A stretch of DNA of 31,662 nt. Origin: CAZDYP01 sp964509505 (GTDB lineage: Bacteria > Chloroflexota > Anaerolineae > JACRMK01). The stretch spans positions 1 to 31,662 of the forward strand of contig CAZDYP010000041.1 of NCBI GenBank assembly GCA_964509505.1, given 5' to 3'. Below, in pieces: positions 7,684 to 15,859 of the stretch; position 1 is the stretch's first letter, and every line of letters begins with the position of its first letter. A model generated the notes under the pieces. It did no database searches and was not told where the DNA came from. It saw nothing but the letters and a program-made list of their open reading frames with translations. Both the position numbers and the translations under genes were made by a program.

Positions 7684-8926
7684 CAAAGCGTAGCGCCTCA
7701 ATTGGATTCAAGCTCGCGGCGCGGTTCGCGGGGTAGATACCGAAGAACAAACCAATTGCCGTCGAGAACAACGTCGCCAACAACACCGCGTCTGCGCTCA
7801 CCACAGGGCTCAACGTGGTACTGCCCAACGAGACACCCCTGATGAGCTGCGAGACGCCCCAACCCAACAGCGTGCCAATGCCGCCTCCCGCAATGGACAA
7901 CACCATCGCTTCGGCTAAAAACTGCACGAGGATATCGCGTCGTTTCGCGCCTAGCGCTTTGCGAATGCCAATCTCGCGCGTGCGCTCCGTCACCGACACG
8001 AGCATGATGTTCATGATGCCGATGCCGCCGACGACCAACGAGATGGCCGCGATGCCGCCCAAAAAGATCGTCAACGTGTCTGTGACTTGCGTCGCCGTTT
8101 TCAAGATGTCGTCAAGGCTCGTCACACGAAAATCGTCATCACCCGACGTGAGCTGATGACGCTCGCGCAAAACCTCGCTGATTTGCGTGATCACCGTTTG
8201 GATTTGCGACGCATCTGCTACCTGCACGCTGATTGTGGATACAAGAATTTGTCCGCGATACGTGCCGCTGCGCGCAAGGCGCACACTGAGCGTCGTCAAC
8301 GGCACAAACACCACGTCATCTTGACTGCCGAAGCCTGTGCCGCCCTTCGCTGCTGTCACGCCGATCACGCGGAAGGGGATGCCGTTGATTTTGATGGATT
8401 GTCCAACGGGGTCGCCATCGCCAAACAAATTCGCGGCGACCGTTGGTCCCAACACGGCGACGCTTGCGTTAGCCGTCAAGTGTGCTTCGGTCAACCATTC
8501 ACCCTCGCTGATGCTGACGTTACGCACCGCTGCATACGCAGGCGTGACACCTGTGACACGCGAGCGTGTGTTCTGTCCTTGATATGTCAGTTGCGCGCCT
8601 GCGCCCGACTCGGGCGCGACGGCCATCACGGCGGGCGCAACCTCGGGGTCGCTCAACGCGTTCGCATCGGCAAGCGTCAACGTCGCTGCGCTGCCCGCGC
8701 CCTGGCTCACGCCGCCCTGACTGGTCGCGCCCGGCTGAATGTATAGCAAGTTCGTGCCATTGGCTTGCAGTGACGACACAATGCTCGTCTGCACGCCTTG
8801 TCCAATCGCCATCAATGAGATGACCGCGCCCACGCCAATAATGATGCCGAGCATCGTCAACGCCGAGCGCAACTTGTTCGCCGAGAGACTGCGTAAGGCG
8901 ATACAAATACTTTCGATGATAACCAT
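7679..8926 (-). CDS. MacB-type ABC transporter permease
   Basis: A 415-residue MacB/FtsX-like permease for a mechanotransmission-type ABC exporter. It has one N-terminal membrane helix (LTMLGIIIGVGAVISLMAIGQ), then a large extracytoplasmic MacB_PCD domain. The C-terminal FtsX domain has three helices, with the conserved VGGIGIMNIMLVSVTERTREIGIRKALGAKR. Unlike E. coli MacB, the ATPase is a separate gene just upstream. The ORF can be extended 14 codons to 8968, but that extension is encoded by a 7-nt repeat. The ATG at 8926 has GGAGGGAG immediately upstream and the family-typical N terminus. Order in the cluster: YceI, adaptor, ATPase, permease, PD40 protein. Confidence 0.93.
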   Translation of the reverse strand: MVIIESICIALRSLSANKLRSALTMLGIIIGVGAVISLMAIGQGVQTSIVSSLQANGTNLLYIQPGATSQGGVSQGAGSAATLTLADANALSDPEVAPAVMAVAPESGAGAQLTYQGQNTRSRVTGVTPAYAAVRNVSISEGEWLTEAHLTANASVAVLGPTVAANLFGDGDPVGQSIKINGIPFRVIGVTAAKGGTGFGSQDDVVFVPLTTLSVRLARSGTYRGQILVSTISVQVADASQIQTVITQISEVLRERHQLTSGDDDFRVTSLDDILKTATQVTDTLTIFLGGIAAISLVVGGIGIMNIMLVSVTERTREIGIRKALGAKRRDILVQFLAEAMVLSIAGGGIGTLLGWGVSQLIRGVSLGSTTLSPVVSADAVLLATLFSTAIGLFFGIYPANRAASLNPIEALRFE

Positions 8927-8933
8927 GGCTCCC

Positions 8934-8961
8934 TCCGTGTTCCGTGTTCCGTGTTCAGTAA
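8934..8961. repeat. Exact 7-nt tandem triplet upstream of permease start
   Basis: TCCGTGT occurs three times without change (8934-8954), followed by a degenerate unit. On the minus strand the last unit runs into the GGAGGGAG ribosome site of the permease, so unit number could affect spacing or access of the translation start. Confidence 0.8.
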
Positions 8962-8989
8962 ATTGCACTCATTGAATCCTGAACGCTGC

Positions 8990-9700
8990 TCAGTTCGTTC
9001 GCGCCATTCCCAGCGCGTGGCGCGGTTTGAGATTTACCCTGTCGCTTTCGATGAGGCCATCGCGCACGGTGATGATGCGCTGGGTGTGCTCGGCGATGAC
9101 GGGGTCGTGGGTCACCATCACAATCGTCACGCCGCGCTCCCGATTCATTCGCTGTAAGACGTGCATGATCTCCGCGCCCACCTTGCTATCTAGGTTGCCC
9201 GTCGGCTCATCCGCGAGGATGAGCGTCGGATGGTTGGCAAGCGCCCGTGCGATGGCAACACGCTGCTGCTGCCCACCTGATAATTCATTAGGCTTATGGT
9301 GTGCGCGGTCAGAGAGTCCAACAGCCGCCAGCGCCGCCAGCGCATGTTTGCGCCGCTCCGGTGCGCCTGCATAGACGAGCGGCAATTCGACTTGATTGAG
9401 CGCGGCCGTGCGCGACAACAGGTTGAATTGTTGAAACACAAAGCCGATTTTTTTGTTGCGAATCTCGGCGAGTTGGTTGTCGCTCATCTGACTGACCTCG
9501 CTGCCGTCGAGCTGATAGGAACCGCTTGTCGGTTTGTCAAGACAACCAAGCATGTTCATCAACGTAGATTTGCCCGAGCCCGACGGCCCCATGATGGCAA
9601 CCATCTCGCTGTCGCGTATCGTGAAGCTCACGCCGCGCAACGCATTCACTTCAATCTCGCCCATACGATACGTTTTAATCAGCTTCGATATGGTAAGCAT
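8990..9700 (-). CDS. ABC transporter ATP-binding protein, MacB/LolD type
   Basis: A 236-residue ATPase of the MacB/LolD/FtsE group that powers the adjacent permease. Walker A is GPSGSGKS (38-45), the Q-loop is FVFQQFNLL, the signature is LSGGQQQR (about 140-147), Walker B is LILADEPTGNLDS and the H-loop His is at 198. DEPTGNLDS is typical of this subgroup. An AAGGAG lies 11 bases before the ATG at 9700. It lies 45 bp after the adaptor gene and 63 bp before the permease gene, consistent with a single operon. Confidence 0.95.
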   Translation of the reverse strand: MLTISKLIKTYRMGEIEVNALRGVSFTIRDSEMVAIMGPSGSGKSTLMNMLGCLDKPTSGSYQLDGSEVSQMSDNQLAEIRNKKIGFVFQQFNLLSRTAALNQVELPLVYAGAPERRKHALAALAAVGLSDRAHHKPNELSGGQQQRVAIARALANHPTLILADEPTGNLDSKVGAEIMHVLQRMNRERGVTIVMVTHDPVIAEHTQRIITVRDGLIESDRVNLKPRHALGMARTN

Positions 9701-9745
9701 GTCGTCATACTCCTTGTGTATCCCAGATCTTTAGGGTCTCGCGGC

Positions 9746-11152
9746 TCATGGACCGAATGGCGGGGGACTACCCGCGTTTCTGTTTTGTGTGGAAGAAGTG
9801 GTGGTGGTCTGAATGATCACCTTGTCGCCTTCTTTCAATCCGCTCAACACTTCACTCTGACTGTCGTTTTGCAGCCCTAGCTGAATCACTGTTTGCGCGG
9901 TGCCTGTCGCCGTTTGGAGTTGCACAACCTTCTGCCGGTTTTGCGTCTTCACCGCGCGATTCGGCACAAGCAAGACGTTCTCACGCTTATCCACGACAAT
10001 CGCCACGTTAGCTGTCATACCCGTTTTGACGAGATTTGCCTCCATTGCAGGCAAGGCAACCACGACAGGATAGTTCACGACGCCTTGCGTCGTCGTCCCC
10101 ACCAATGCGATCTGCTCGACCGTGCCCGTGAGCTGTGGCAACTCGGCAATCGCATCGAAGGAGATGTTCACCGCTTGCCCGACCTTCACTTTCGCAATGT
10201 CCACCTCCGACAAATTCACCGTGATACGCAGCTGATTCAGGTCGGCGATTTGCATCGCTTGAATGGTTGCGCCGACGACGCTGAAGCGGTCAACGTTCAC
10301 TTGCGTCACGATGCCGTCAATGGGCGCGATGAGTTGCATGTCGCGCAGTTTGTATTGCGCCTGTTGCAACGTGAGCTGGGCTTGCTCCAATTGCGCCTCC
10401 GCGATCTGCAGTTCTTGCGCGGTCGGACTGTTCTGCAACTTAAGCAGATTCGCTTTCGCCGATAGCAATGACGCAGCGGCGCTGCGCACGCTCGTGTCGT
10501 TGAGGTTCGCCAGCTGAAGGTTGTAGTTCGCTTGCGCTGCGGCATAATCGAGCTTGGCTTGTTGCAGCGCGACGGCTTGCGCGGTCAAATCGGTTTGACG
10601 ATTCGCTGTCGCTTTGTCGTAATCGCTTTGCGCTTTCTGCAAGCTCAACGCCGCTTTGTCGAGGCTCACACGCGCGACGACGCGCTGCTCGTCAGTGAGG
10701 TTGGCTTTCTTCACAGCCGCTTCGTAATTCGCCTGCGCGACTTCGACTTGCAGGTGCGCGACCGCTAACTCATCAGCCGTCGCGCCCGTCTTGGTTTGCT
10801 CATAGCGCACGACTTGCTGGTTGTAGGCGAGCTGCGCGCTGGCGAGTGTGAATTGCAAATCACTCGCATCCAATTCGGCGAGGACTTGTCCTTGCTTCAC
10901 CGCATCGCCCACCTTCACATATACTTCTTGCACGACGCCGCTGCTGCCGAAGTTGAGCGCGACCTGTGATTTCGCTGAGACTTGTCCCGCGCCTGCCACC
11001 GTTGCGATGAGATTACCGCGTGTGACCGTCGCCACCTGTGTGGTCGTGGTCGTTGACGCCGAGGTACTTTGGGTGTAGTTGGTGTACGCATAATAACCGC
11101 CTGCCAGCGCCAAGAGCAGGGCGAGCGCTATGATGATGGTGCGTTTACTCAT
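9746..11152 (-). CDS. MacA/HlyD-like periplasmic adaptor of ABC exporter
   Basis: This 468-residue membrane fusion protein has an N-terminal anchor (residues about 5-20, IIIALALLLALAGGYYAY). A lipoyl/barrel-sandwich half reads GNLIATVAGAGQVSAKSQVAL, and a long alpha-helical coiled coil is rich in Ala/Gln/Leu (about 110-290). The second lipoyl half reads LIAPIDGIVTQVNVDRFSVV, followed by a beta-barrel domain. The gene product would link the ABC permease to the cell exterior. The ATG at 11152 has AGGAGG six bases upstream; the longer ORF reaching 11260 overlaps the YceI gene and has no family-like sequence. If the host is a monoderm, the adaptor would act with the YceI lipoprotein on the outer face rather than with a TolC channel. 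Confidence 0.93.
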   Translation of the reverse strand: MSKRTIIIALALLLALAGGYYAYTNYTQSTSASTTTTTQVATVTRGNLIATVAGAGQVSAKSQVALNFGSSGVVQEVYVKVGDAVKQGQVLAELDASDLQFTLASAQLAYNQQVVRYEQTKTGATADELAVAHLQVEVAQANYEAAVKKANLTDEQRVVARVSLDKAALSLQKAQSDYDKATANRQTDLTAQAVALQQAKLDYAAAQANYNLQLANLNDTSVRSAAASLLSAKANLLKLQNSPTAQELQIAEAQLEQAQLTLQQAQYKLRDMQLIAPIDGIVTQVNVDRFSVVGATIQAMQIADLNQLRITVNLSEVDIAKVKVGQAVNISFDAIAELPQLTGTVEQIALVGTTTQGVVNYPVVVALPAMEANLVKTGMTANVAIVVDKRENVLLVPNRAVKTQNRQKVVQLQTATGTAQTVIQLGLQNDSQSEVLSGLKEGDKVIIQTTTTSSTQNRNAGSPPPFGP

Positions 11153-11201
11153 TTTTTCCTCCTGAAACCATGCGCTTGATTTTTGCTGATTGTCTAACCG
11201 T

Positions 11202-11936
11202 TTACGGTTCTGTGACGCGCCGCAAATGCAAATCCAGTTCAAGCTTGATCGTATCCTCAACGCTCAAGACCGACATCACGCTGGGCTTCTGTAGATTGAA
11301 GTAGTCGAAGGTGAAGCTGGTCGTCGCTGTGCCTTTGGCTTCGTTGTTATTGACCGCGCCCTTCACGTCCCAGGTGACTTGCTTCGTCACGTTGCGAATC
11401 GTCAGGTCGCCAATCAACTTGAATGACACATCACCCGCGGTAGGCGGCGGCAACGTCAAGCCTTCAATTTTTGTCGGAACGAAGATGGCGTACGGGTAGC
11501 GATTCGTTTGCAATGTGTCCCGCCTGATGAAGTTGTCGCGCATCGTCTCGTCGCTCTTCAACGTGTTCAAATCCACCTGAAACTTTGACTCGGCAGAGCT
11601 GATCGCGCCATCGGTTCGGGCGACGATGACGCCCGTAATCGCTTTGGTTGCGCCGACGGCGTCGTTGGGAAATGAGAGGCGCGCCAATTGTTCGCGCACA
11701 CGGTAACGCGCTTCACTGTTGGCAGACACAAGTTCCACGCGGACCGTCTGCGCGTTACCTGTCGCAGCGGCGGGTGTACTCGCCGCAGCCGCTAACGGCG
11801 TGGTGGTCGGCGCAATCACGGTGGCAGGCGTTTGTTCTGCGCTACTGAACGCAGCACAAGCAGATATTAGTCCCATCACTCCCCAACCTAGCGCGAGCAA
11901 CAGAGCTCGCACCCCTCCATTAGACTTTAAGGTCAT
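11202..11936 (-). CDS. YceI-family lipoprotein
   Basis: A 244-residue secreted protein. It has an N-terminal signal peptide with a lipobox ending ISAC (Cys27), a Thr/Ala-rich linker, then a YceI beta-barrel domain known to bind isoprenoid-like lipids. Domain features include the QVDLNTLKSDETMRDNFIRR stretch and DLTIRNVTKQVTWDVKG. The ATG at 11936 with AAAGGA upstream is preferred to the longer ORF, which begins in the divergent regulatory region. It is the first gene of the minus-strand exporter cluster, 49 bp before the adaptor gene, and faces the response regulator gene across the operator array. A role in lipid or quinone handling with the exporter is an inference. Confidence 0.88.
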   Translation of the reverse strand: MTLKSNGGVRALLLALGWGVMGLISACAAFSSAEQTPATVIAPTTTPLAAAASTPAAATGNAQTVRVELVSANSEARYRVREQLARLSFPNDAVGATKAITGVIVARTDGAISSAESKFQVDLNTLKSDETMRDNFIRRDTLQTNRYPYAIFVPTKIEGLTLPPPTAGDVSFKLIGDLTIRNVTKQVTWDVKGAVNNNEAKGTATTSFTFDYFNLQKPSVMSVLSVEDTIKLELDLHLRRVTEP

Positions 11937-11992
11937 CACAAAATCCTTTCCTTTTGAAAATTTTGTTCGTCCTTGCGAACATTCACAACTGC

Positions 11993-11998
11993 AGTGTA
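11993..11998 (-). promoter_or_regulatory. Candidate -10 element of the YceI/exporter operon
   Basis: The minus strand has TACACT preceded by TGTT, 9 nt downstream of the last GCTG core of the operator array. No good -35 is present where expected; the array takes its place. The mirror-image promoter of the response regulator has the same spacing (10 nt), which supports the assignment. Confidence 0.45.
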
Positions 11999-12007
11999 AA
12001 CAACCGA

Positions 12008-12101
12008 GCTGAAACCCTTCCAAGAAGTGGCTGAGAGGTTGCTGAGAGGTTGGATGTTTTTTCTCAGCTGCCACACAGCTTTGGCACAGCATTATCTCAG
12101 C
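12008..12101. promoter_or_regulatory. Divergent 11-bp-phased operator array for an OmpR/PhoB-type regulator
   Basis: CAGC cores lie at 12065, 12076, 12087 and 12098, exactly 11 bp apart, pointing toward the response regulator. GCTG cores (the same site on the other strand) lie at 12008, 12030 and 12041, also in 11-bp phase with one position skipped, pointing toward the YceI operon. Two of these form an exact tandem of GCTGAGAGGTT. Eleven-bp direct repeats overlapping the -35 region are the known binding pattern of PhoB/OmpR-family activators. The adjacent gene encodes such a protein, so autoregulation and joint control of the exporter operon are likely. Confidence 0.7.
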
Positions 12102-12108
12102 TGCCGTA

Positions 12109-12117
12109 TGCTATAAT
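12109..12117 (+). promoter_or_regulatory. Extended -10 promoter of the response regulator operon
   Basis: TGCTATAAT (12109-12117) is a perfect extended -10. No -35 is recognisable, because the 11-bp operator repeats cover that position. The predicted start near 12124 leaves a short leader with GGAGG at 12131-12135. Confidence 0.75.
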
Positions 12118-12142
12118 TTTTTGGCGAGCTGGAGGCAAAACA

Positions 12143-12826
12143 TTGACGATGGTCACTGTGTTGGTGGTAGATGATGATCCTAAACTCTTGAATATGTTGC
12201 GGCGTACGCTGACGTATGAAGGTTTTCAAGTCGTCGCCGCTGCGAATGGCGCCGAGGCGCTCAACGCCATGCAAACGCGCCGCCCCGACGTGATCGTGCT
12301 CGATTGGATGATGCCGCACATGGACGGACTCACACTGATAAAGCGCCTGCGCGCCGCCAACGACAAGACGCTCATTCTGATGCTCACGGCGCGCGATGCG
12401 GTTGAAAATCGAGTCGAAGGTTTGGAAAGCGGCGCGGATGATTATCTCGTCAAGCCGTTTGCGCCCGCCGAACTGCTCGCGCGCCTCCATGCGTTGTTGC
12501 GTCGCCCAGCCGTCGCCGCGCAAGCGCAGCCGTTGGTCTATGCTGACCTCTCTCTCGATCCCATCACGCGCGAGACGCGACGCGGCGAGCGTTCTTTCGA
12601 GCTCACGGCGAAAGAGTTTGAGTTGTTGCGCTATTTGCTTCGTCACCCCCGTCAGGTGCTACAACGTGAACAGATTTTGCAAGAGGTGTGGGGGTACGAT
12701 TTCAGTGGCGAAGACAACGTGTTGGAAGTGTACATCGGCTATTTGCGGAAGAAGACCGAAGCAGGCAGTGAGCCGCGTTTGATTCAAACTGTGCGCGGCG
12801 TCGGTTACGTGCTGCGTGAAGAGTAA
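12143..12826 (+). CDS. OmpR/PhoB-family response regulator
   Basis: A two-domain response regulator of about 227 residues. The receiver domain begins VTVLVVDDDPKLL, has the phospho-acceptor Asp in VIVLDWMMP (Asp52 from the ATG), Thr in LMLTARD and Lys in YLVKPF. The C-terminal winged helix is of the Trans_reg_C type, with FELTAKEFELLRYLLRHP and a final VRGVGYVLREE. GGAGG at 12131-12135 is 7 nt from a TTG at 12143 and 13 nt from the ATG at 12149, so the TTG is the better-spaced start; the difference is two residues. The regulator probably binds the 11-bp repeats upstream. The cognate kinase is likely the product at 13779, with a dioxygenase-like gene between them. Confidence 0.95.
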   Translation: MTMVTVLVVDDDPKLLNMLRRTLTYEGFQVVAAANGAEALNAMQTRRPDVIVLDWMMPHMDGLTLIKRLRAANDKTLILMLTARDAVENRVEGLESGADDYLVKPFAPAELLARLHALLRRPAVAAQAQPLVYADLSLDPITRETRRGERSFELTAKEFELLRYLLRHPRQVLQREQILQEVWGYDFSGEDNVLEVYIGYLRKKTEAGSEPRLIQTVRGVGYVLREE

Positions 12827-12869
12827 TATCGCAGCATAGATAAAGAAATCAAATGAGGAGACCCTGATT

Positions 12870-13757
12870 ATGGATATAGATGATCGTCAAGTCGGCTATG
12901 TTTTAAGTCGCCGAGAGGTGTTGGCATTGTTCGGCGCGCTTGCGGGCGCAGTGTTGCTTGACGCTTGCGCGCCCGGACAATCAAATTCGCCCCAGCCCAC
13001 CAGTGCGCCCGCGCAACCCACCCGCGCACCGACGCAACCTACAAGCACGCCCCCACGATCAACCAGCGTGCCTGCGCAACCACCGAGTGCGTCCACACAA
13101 CCTACAGCAGCGGCGCCGACTCAAGCACCCGCTGCCGCAACCACGACTACTTCATTGCCAGCGTGTATCGTGCGCCCAGCGCTGACAGAAGGACCATATT
13201 TCGTGGACGAAAAGCTCAACCGCTCCGACATTCGCTCGGATCCATCGGATAACACCATCAAGGACGGCGCGCTGTTGAACTTGACCGTGCGTGTTTCGCA
13301 AATTAGCAGTAGCGGTTGTGCGCCACTTGCCAACGCGCAAGTGGACATCTGGCATTGCGACGCGCTGGGCGTTTATTCGGATGTCACCGATCCAGGCTTC
13401 AACACGAGGGGCAAAAAGTTTTTGCGCGGTTATCAGACGACGAACGCCAACGGCGCCGTTCAATTCATCACGATCTATCCGGGTTGGTATCCAGGGCGAG
13501 CGGTTCACATCCACTTCAAGATCCGCGGTAACACGGCGGCGGGCCGCCGCTATGAGTTCACATCGCAATGGTTCTTTGATGAATCGTTCACGGATCAAGT
13601 GTACGCGCAAGCGCCGTACGCCAACAAGGGACAGGAGCGATTAAGAAACGAGCGCGATGGCATCTTTCGAGGCGGCGGCAGTCAATTGCTGCTTAATGTG
13701 GCGAAGGTCGCGCAGGGTTACGCGGCGACTTTCGATATTGGATTGCAGTTGGGTTAG
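12870..13757 (+). CDS. Exported intradiol ring-cleavage dioxygenase-like lipoprotein
   Basis: A 295-residue protein. The N terminus has a twin-arginine-like SRREVLALFG motif and a hydrophobic stretch ending in LLDAC (Cys33), suggesting a Tat-exported lipoprotein. Residues 38-95 are a Pro/Thr/Gln/Ala-rich tether. From about residue 99 the fold is that of the protocatechuate 3,4-dioxygenase/catechol 1,2-dioxygenase family. All four non-heme Fe(III) ligands are present: Tyr169 (GVYSDV), Tyr207 (GWYPGR), His213 and His215 (VHIHFKI). TEGPYF and the DIWHCD stretch are also family signatures. The substrate is unknown; exported homologues of this type are widespread and mostly uncharacterised. A GAGGAGA ribosome site precedes the ATG. 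It lies inside a two-component operon, 43 bp after the regulator and 21 bp before the kinase. Confidence 0.9.
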   Translation: MDIDDRQVGYVLSRREVLALFGALAGAVLLDACAPGQSNSPQPTSAPAQPTRAPTQPTSTPPRSTSVPAQPPSASTQPTAAAPTQAPAAATTTTSLPACIVRPALTEGPYFVDEKLNRSDIRSDPSDNTIKDGALLNLTVRVSQISSSGCAPLANAQVDIWHCDALGVYSDVTDPGFNTRGKKFLRGYQTTNANGAVQFITIYPGWYPGRAVHIHFKIRGNTAAGRRYEFTSQWFFDESFTDQVYAQAPYANKGQERLRNERDGIFRGGGSQLLLNVAKVAQGYAATFDIGLQLG

Positions 13758-13778
13758 ACAAAACCTGATAGAGTTGCT

Positions 13779-15179
13779 ATGTCTATTCGATTGCGGTTGA
13801 CGCTGCTGTATAGCGCGATTGTGGCGTTGACGCTCGTTGCCTTCAGCATCATCCTCTATCTGGTCGAAGCGCAAGCCACATTGGAGACAATCCAAACGGC
13901 GCTGGTGCGACAAGCGGACCTATTTAGCAAGGGCCCACGCCGCTCTCCCGATCATCCAGACGAACCGCCGCGCCCACTGCTGCCTAGTGGCGGGGTTCTG
14001 CCCGGCCGCTGGACGCAAACGCGCAATGCGGAGGGCGCGGTGGTTGCGCGCACGGCAGACTTGGGTGATACCACTCTCCCCTTGAGCGAGGCGGGGCTGC
14101 GCGCCGTACTCGCGGGCGTGGCCTGGAGCGAGGTGGCGTACGTCGAAGATGAACCCTTGCTCATTTACACTCAACCCATCTCAGCGCAGAGTCGCATCGT
14201 TGAGATCGTGCAATTCGCCGCGCCCATGACCGAGCGCGCACAGGCGCTCAACACCCTGCGGTTGGTTCTGGTGATTGGCAGTGGGCTTGCCAGTCTCGCC
14301 GCATTTGGCATCGGCTGGGTGTTGGCGGGCGCGGCGCTCAGTCCCATCCAACGCATCACGCAAACGGCTCAAGCCATCGGCGCAGAACACAATCTACATC
14401 GCCGTGTGCAACACGCCGGTCCCAACGACGAGGTAGGTCAGTTGGCGACGACGTTCAACACGATGTTGAATGAGTTGGAATCGGCTTATCGTCAACTCGA
14501 ACAAGCGCTGGAATCGCAGCGCCGGTTCGTGGCGGATGCCTCGCACGAATTACGCACGCCGCTGACGACCGTGCGCGGCAACATCGAGCTGTTGCGCCAT
14601 GAGCCCCCATTGGATACACAAGAGCAGAGGGAGATTTTAGCTGACACCACAGCTGAAGTTGAGCGCTTGATTCGCCTCGTCCATCAACTACTCCTGCTCG
14701 CGCGCATGGATGCGCAACGCGAGCTGCCACGCGAGCCTGTGCCGCTCAAGCCATTGCTGGACGATGTGTGCCGCCAAACGAAGCTGCTCGCGCCAACCAA
14801 GACGCTGGTGTCTGAGACCATGATTGATGGGGATGTGCTGGCGAATCGTGACGCGCTCAAACAAGTGTTGCTCATCCTCTTGGACAATGCGCGCACGCAT
14901 ACGCCTCCAGAAGCCGCCATTCACGTGACGAGTGAAGTCAACGCTGGATATCTGCTCATCCATGTGCGCGACACAGGCGCGGGGATCGCCCCTCAAGCAT
15001 TGTCGCACATCTTCGAGCGCTTTTACCGCGAGGATGCCGCACGCACAGGCAGCGGCGCAGGGCTGGGGCTTGCCATCGCCAAAGAATTGATTGAAGCACA
15101 GGATGGCGCACTGACAGTTGACAGCAGGGTTGGACAAGGCAGCGTATTCACGGTGAAACTACCACAGGCAACCCGATAA
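13779..15179 (+). CDS. Membrane sensor histidine kinase (HAMP-HisKA-HATPase)
   Basis: A 466-residue kinase. TM1 is at about residues 8-28, followed by an extracytoplasmic sensor region of about 130 residues and TM2 at about 161-186. HAMP follows (LSPIQRITQTAQAIG and DEVGQLATTFNTML), then HisKA with phospho-acceptor His256 in ADASHELRTPLTTVRG. The HATPase_c domain has the N-box LLDNARTHTPPEA, G1 DTGAGIAP, F-box FERFYRED and G2 GAGLGLAIAKEL. All catalytic motifs are intact. It is the probable partner of the regulator at 12143. The sensor domain has no recognised fold; a Pro/Arg-rich segment (residues 50-78) follows TM1. Confidence 0.95.
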   Translation: MSIRLRLTLLYSAIVALTLVAFSIILYLVEAQATLETIQTALVRQADLFSKGPRRSPDHPDEPPRPLLPSGGVLPGRWTQTRNAEGAVVARTADLGDTTLPLSEAGLRAVLAGVAWSEVAYVEDEPLLIYTQPISAQSRIVEIVQFAAPMTERAQALNTLRLVLVIGSGLASLAAFGIGWVLAGAALSPIQRITQTAQAIGAEHNLHRRVQHAGPNDEVGQLATTFNTMLNELESAYRQLEQALESQRRFVADASHELRTPLTTVRGNIELLRHEPPLDTQEQREILADTTAEVERLIRLVHQLLLLARMDAQRELPREPVPLKPLLDDVCRQTKLLAPTKTLVSETMIDGDVLANRDALKQVLLILLDNARTHTPPEAAIHVTSEVNAGYLLIHVRDTGAGIAPQALSHIFERFYREDAARTGSGAGLGLAIAKELIEAQDGALTVDSRVGQGSVFTVKLPQATR

Positions 15180-15237
15180 CTTATTTATCGTTCGCAGGGT
15201 AAACCCACTCAGCTATCGGCGTGAAGTAAGTCGAACG

Positions 15238-15663
15238 GTGTTTAGCGGGATTGGGCTCACGGTGGCATTCTTGATCGTCATTCAGCTGATACCCATTCCG
15301 CGCGCCAACCCGCCCATCCAAACGACGGTGCAATGGGATTCAGCGCAAACGAAGAAGCTCGTTGATCGCGCGTGCATGGATTGTCACAGCAACGAGACCC
15401 AATGGCCCTGGTATGCCAACGTCGCGCCCAGCTCATGGCTGCTCGCCTCGCACGTTGCAGGCGCGCGTAATGGAATCAATCTTTCGGAGCTAGACAACAT
15501 CCCAAGTTCGCGCCGCTCATGGTTAGCCGATGACATGGCGCAGCGTATTCGCAACGGCACCATGCCCCCGAGCGATTATCTGATGATGCACCCCGCCGCG
15601 CGACTCAGCGCTGCTGAAAAAGAGCAATTGATACAAGGCTTGCGGAACAGTCTGAACAAATAA
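15238..15663 (+). CDS. Membrane-anchored cytochrome-like heme-binding protein
   Basis: A 141-residue protein of the Haem_bd family, with a single N-terminal membrane helix (FSGIGLTVAFLIVIQLIPI). The CxxCH heme attachment site is CMDCH (Cys46, Cys49, His50) in the context DRACMDCHSNETQWPWY, and GTMPPSDYLMMHPAARLS follows. The start is uncertain. GTG at 15238 lacks a ribosome site, and the frame is open further upstream without another standard start codon. It follows the kinase by 58 bp and ends at a large hairpin terminator, so it is probably the last gene of the two-component operon. It could pass electrons or report redox state outside the membrane. Confidence 0.85.
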   Translation: MFSGIGLTVAFLIVIQLIPIPRANPPIQTTVQWDSAQTKKLVDRACMDCHSNETQWPWYANVAPSSWLLASHVAGARNGINLSELDNIPSSRRSWLADDMAQRIRNGTMPPSDYLMMHPAARLSAAEKEQLIQGLRNSLNK

Positions 15664-15698
15664 ACACATACTCTCAAGCCAAGATACCCTGGAGATTC

Positions 15699-15753
15699 AA
15701 ACCCGGAGGGCCTCAACGTCGCAGCGGGCGCTGTGGTTGCCGTTCGGGTTTTT
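15699..15753 (+). terminator. Long nested hairpin terminator
   Basis: Outer arms AAACCCG (15699-15705) and CGGGTTT (15745-15751) are followed by more T residues. The 39-nt interior can form further nested stems, including CAGC/GCTG and AAC/GTT pairs. It ends the two-component operon ahead of the padR promoter. Confidence 0.6.
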
Positions 15754-15782
15754 CGTTGTGCGCCCGCCTCGACGATTGCCTC

Positions 15783-15810
15783 TTGACAAATCACGATTGT
15801 GTGTTATTAT
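15783..15810 (+). promoter_or_regulatory. padR promoter
   Basis: TTGACA (15783-15788), a 16-nt spacer and TATTAT (15805-15810) with TG one base upstream, i.e. a consensus -35 plus an extended -10. It is the strongest-looking promoter in the window. Confidence 0.8.
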
Positions 15811-15818
15811 ATCCAAAG

Positions 15819-15830
15819 TTGATATATCAA
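15819..15830. promoter_or_regulatory. Palindromic candidate PadR operator
   Basis: TTGATATATCAA is a perfect 12-bp palindrome right at the expected transcription start of padR, 29 bp before the ATG. AT-rich palindromes at this position are typical autoregulatory sites of PadR proteins. A partial copy (ATATCCAAA) lies just upstream. Confidence 0.65.
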
Positions 15831-15859
15831 GCATTGATGGTTTTCCATGAAAGCGACTT

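Noticed and set aside
11152..11260. Longer N terminus of the adaptor protein overlapping the YceI gene
   Set aside because: No ribosome site, no family similarity, and the ATG at 11152 has AGGAGG and the membrane anchor directly after it.
12081..12086. TTGGCA as the -35 of the response regulator promoter
   Set aside because: The spacing to TATAAT is 25 nt, far too long; the hexamer belongs to the operator repeats.
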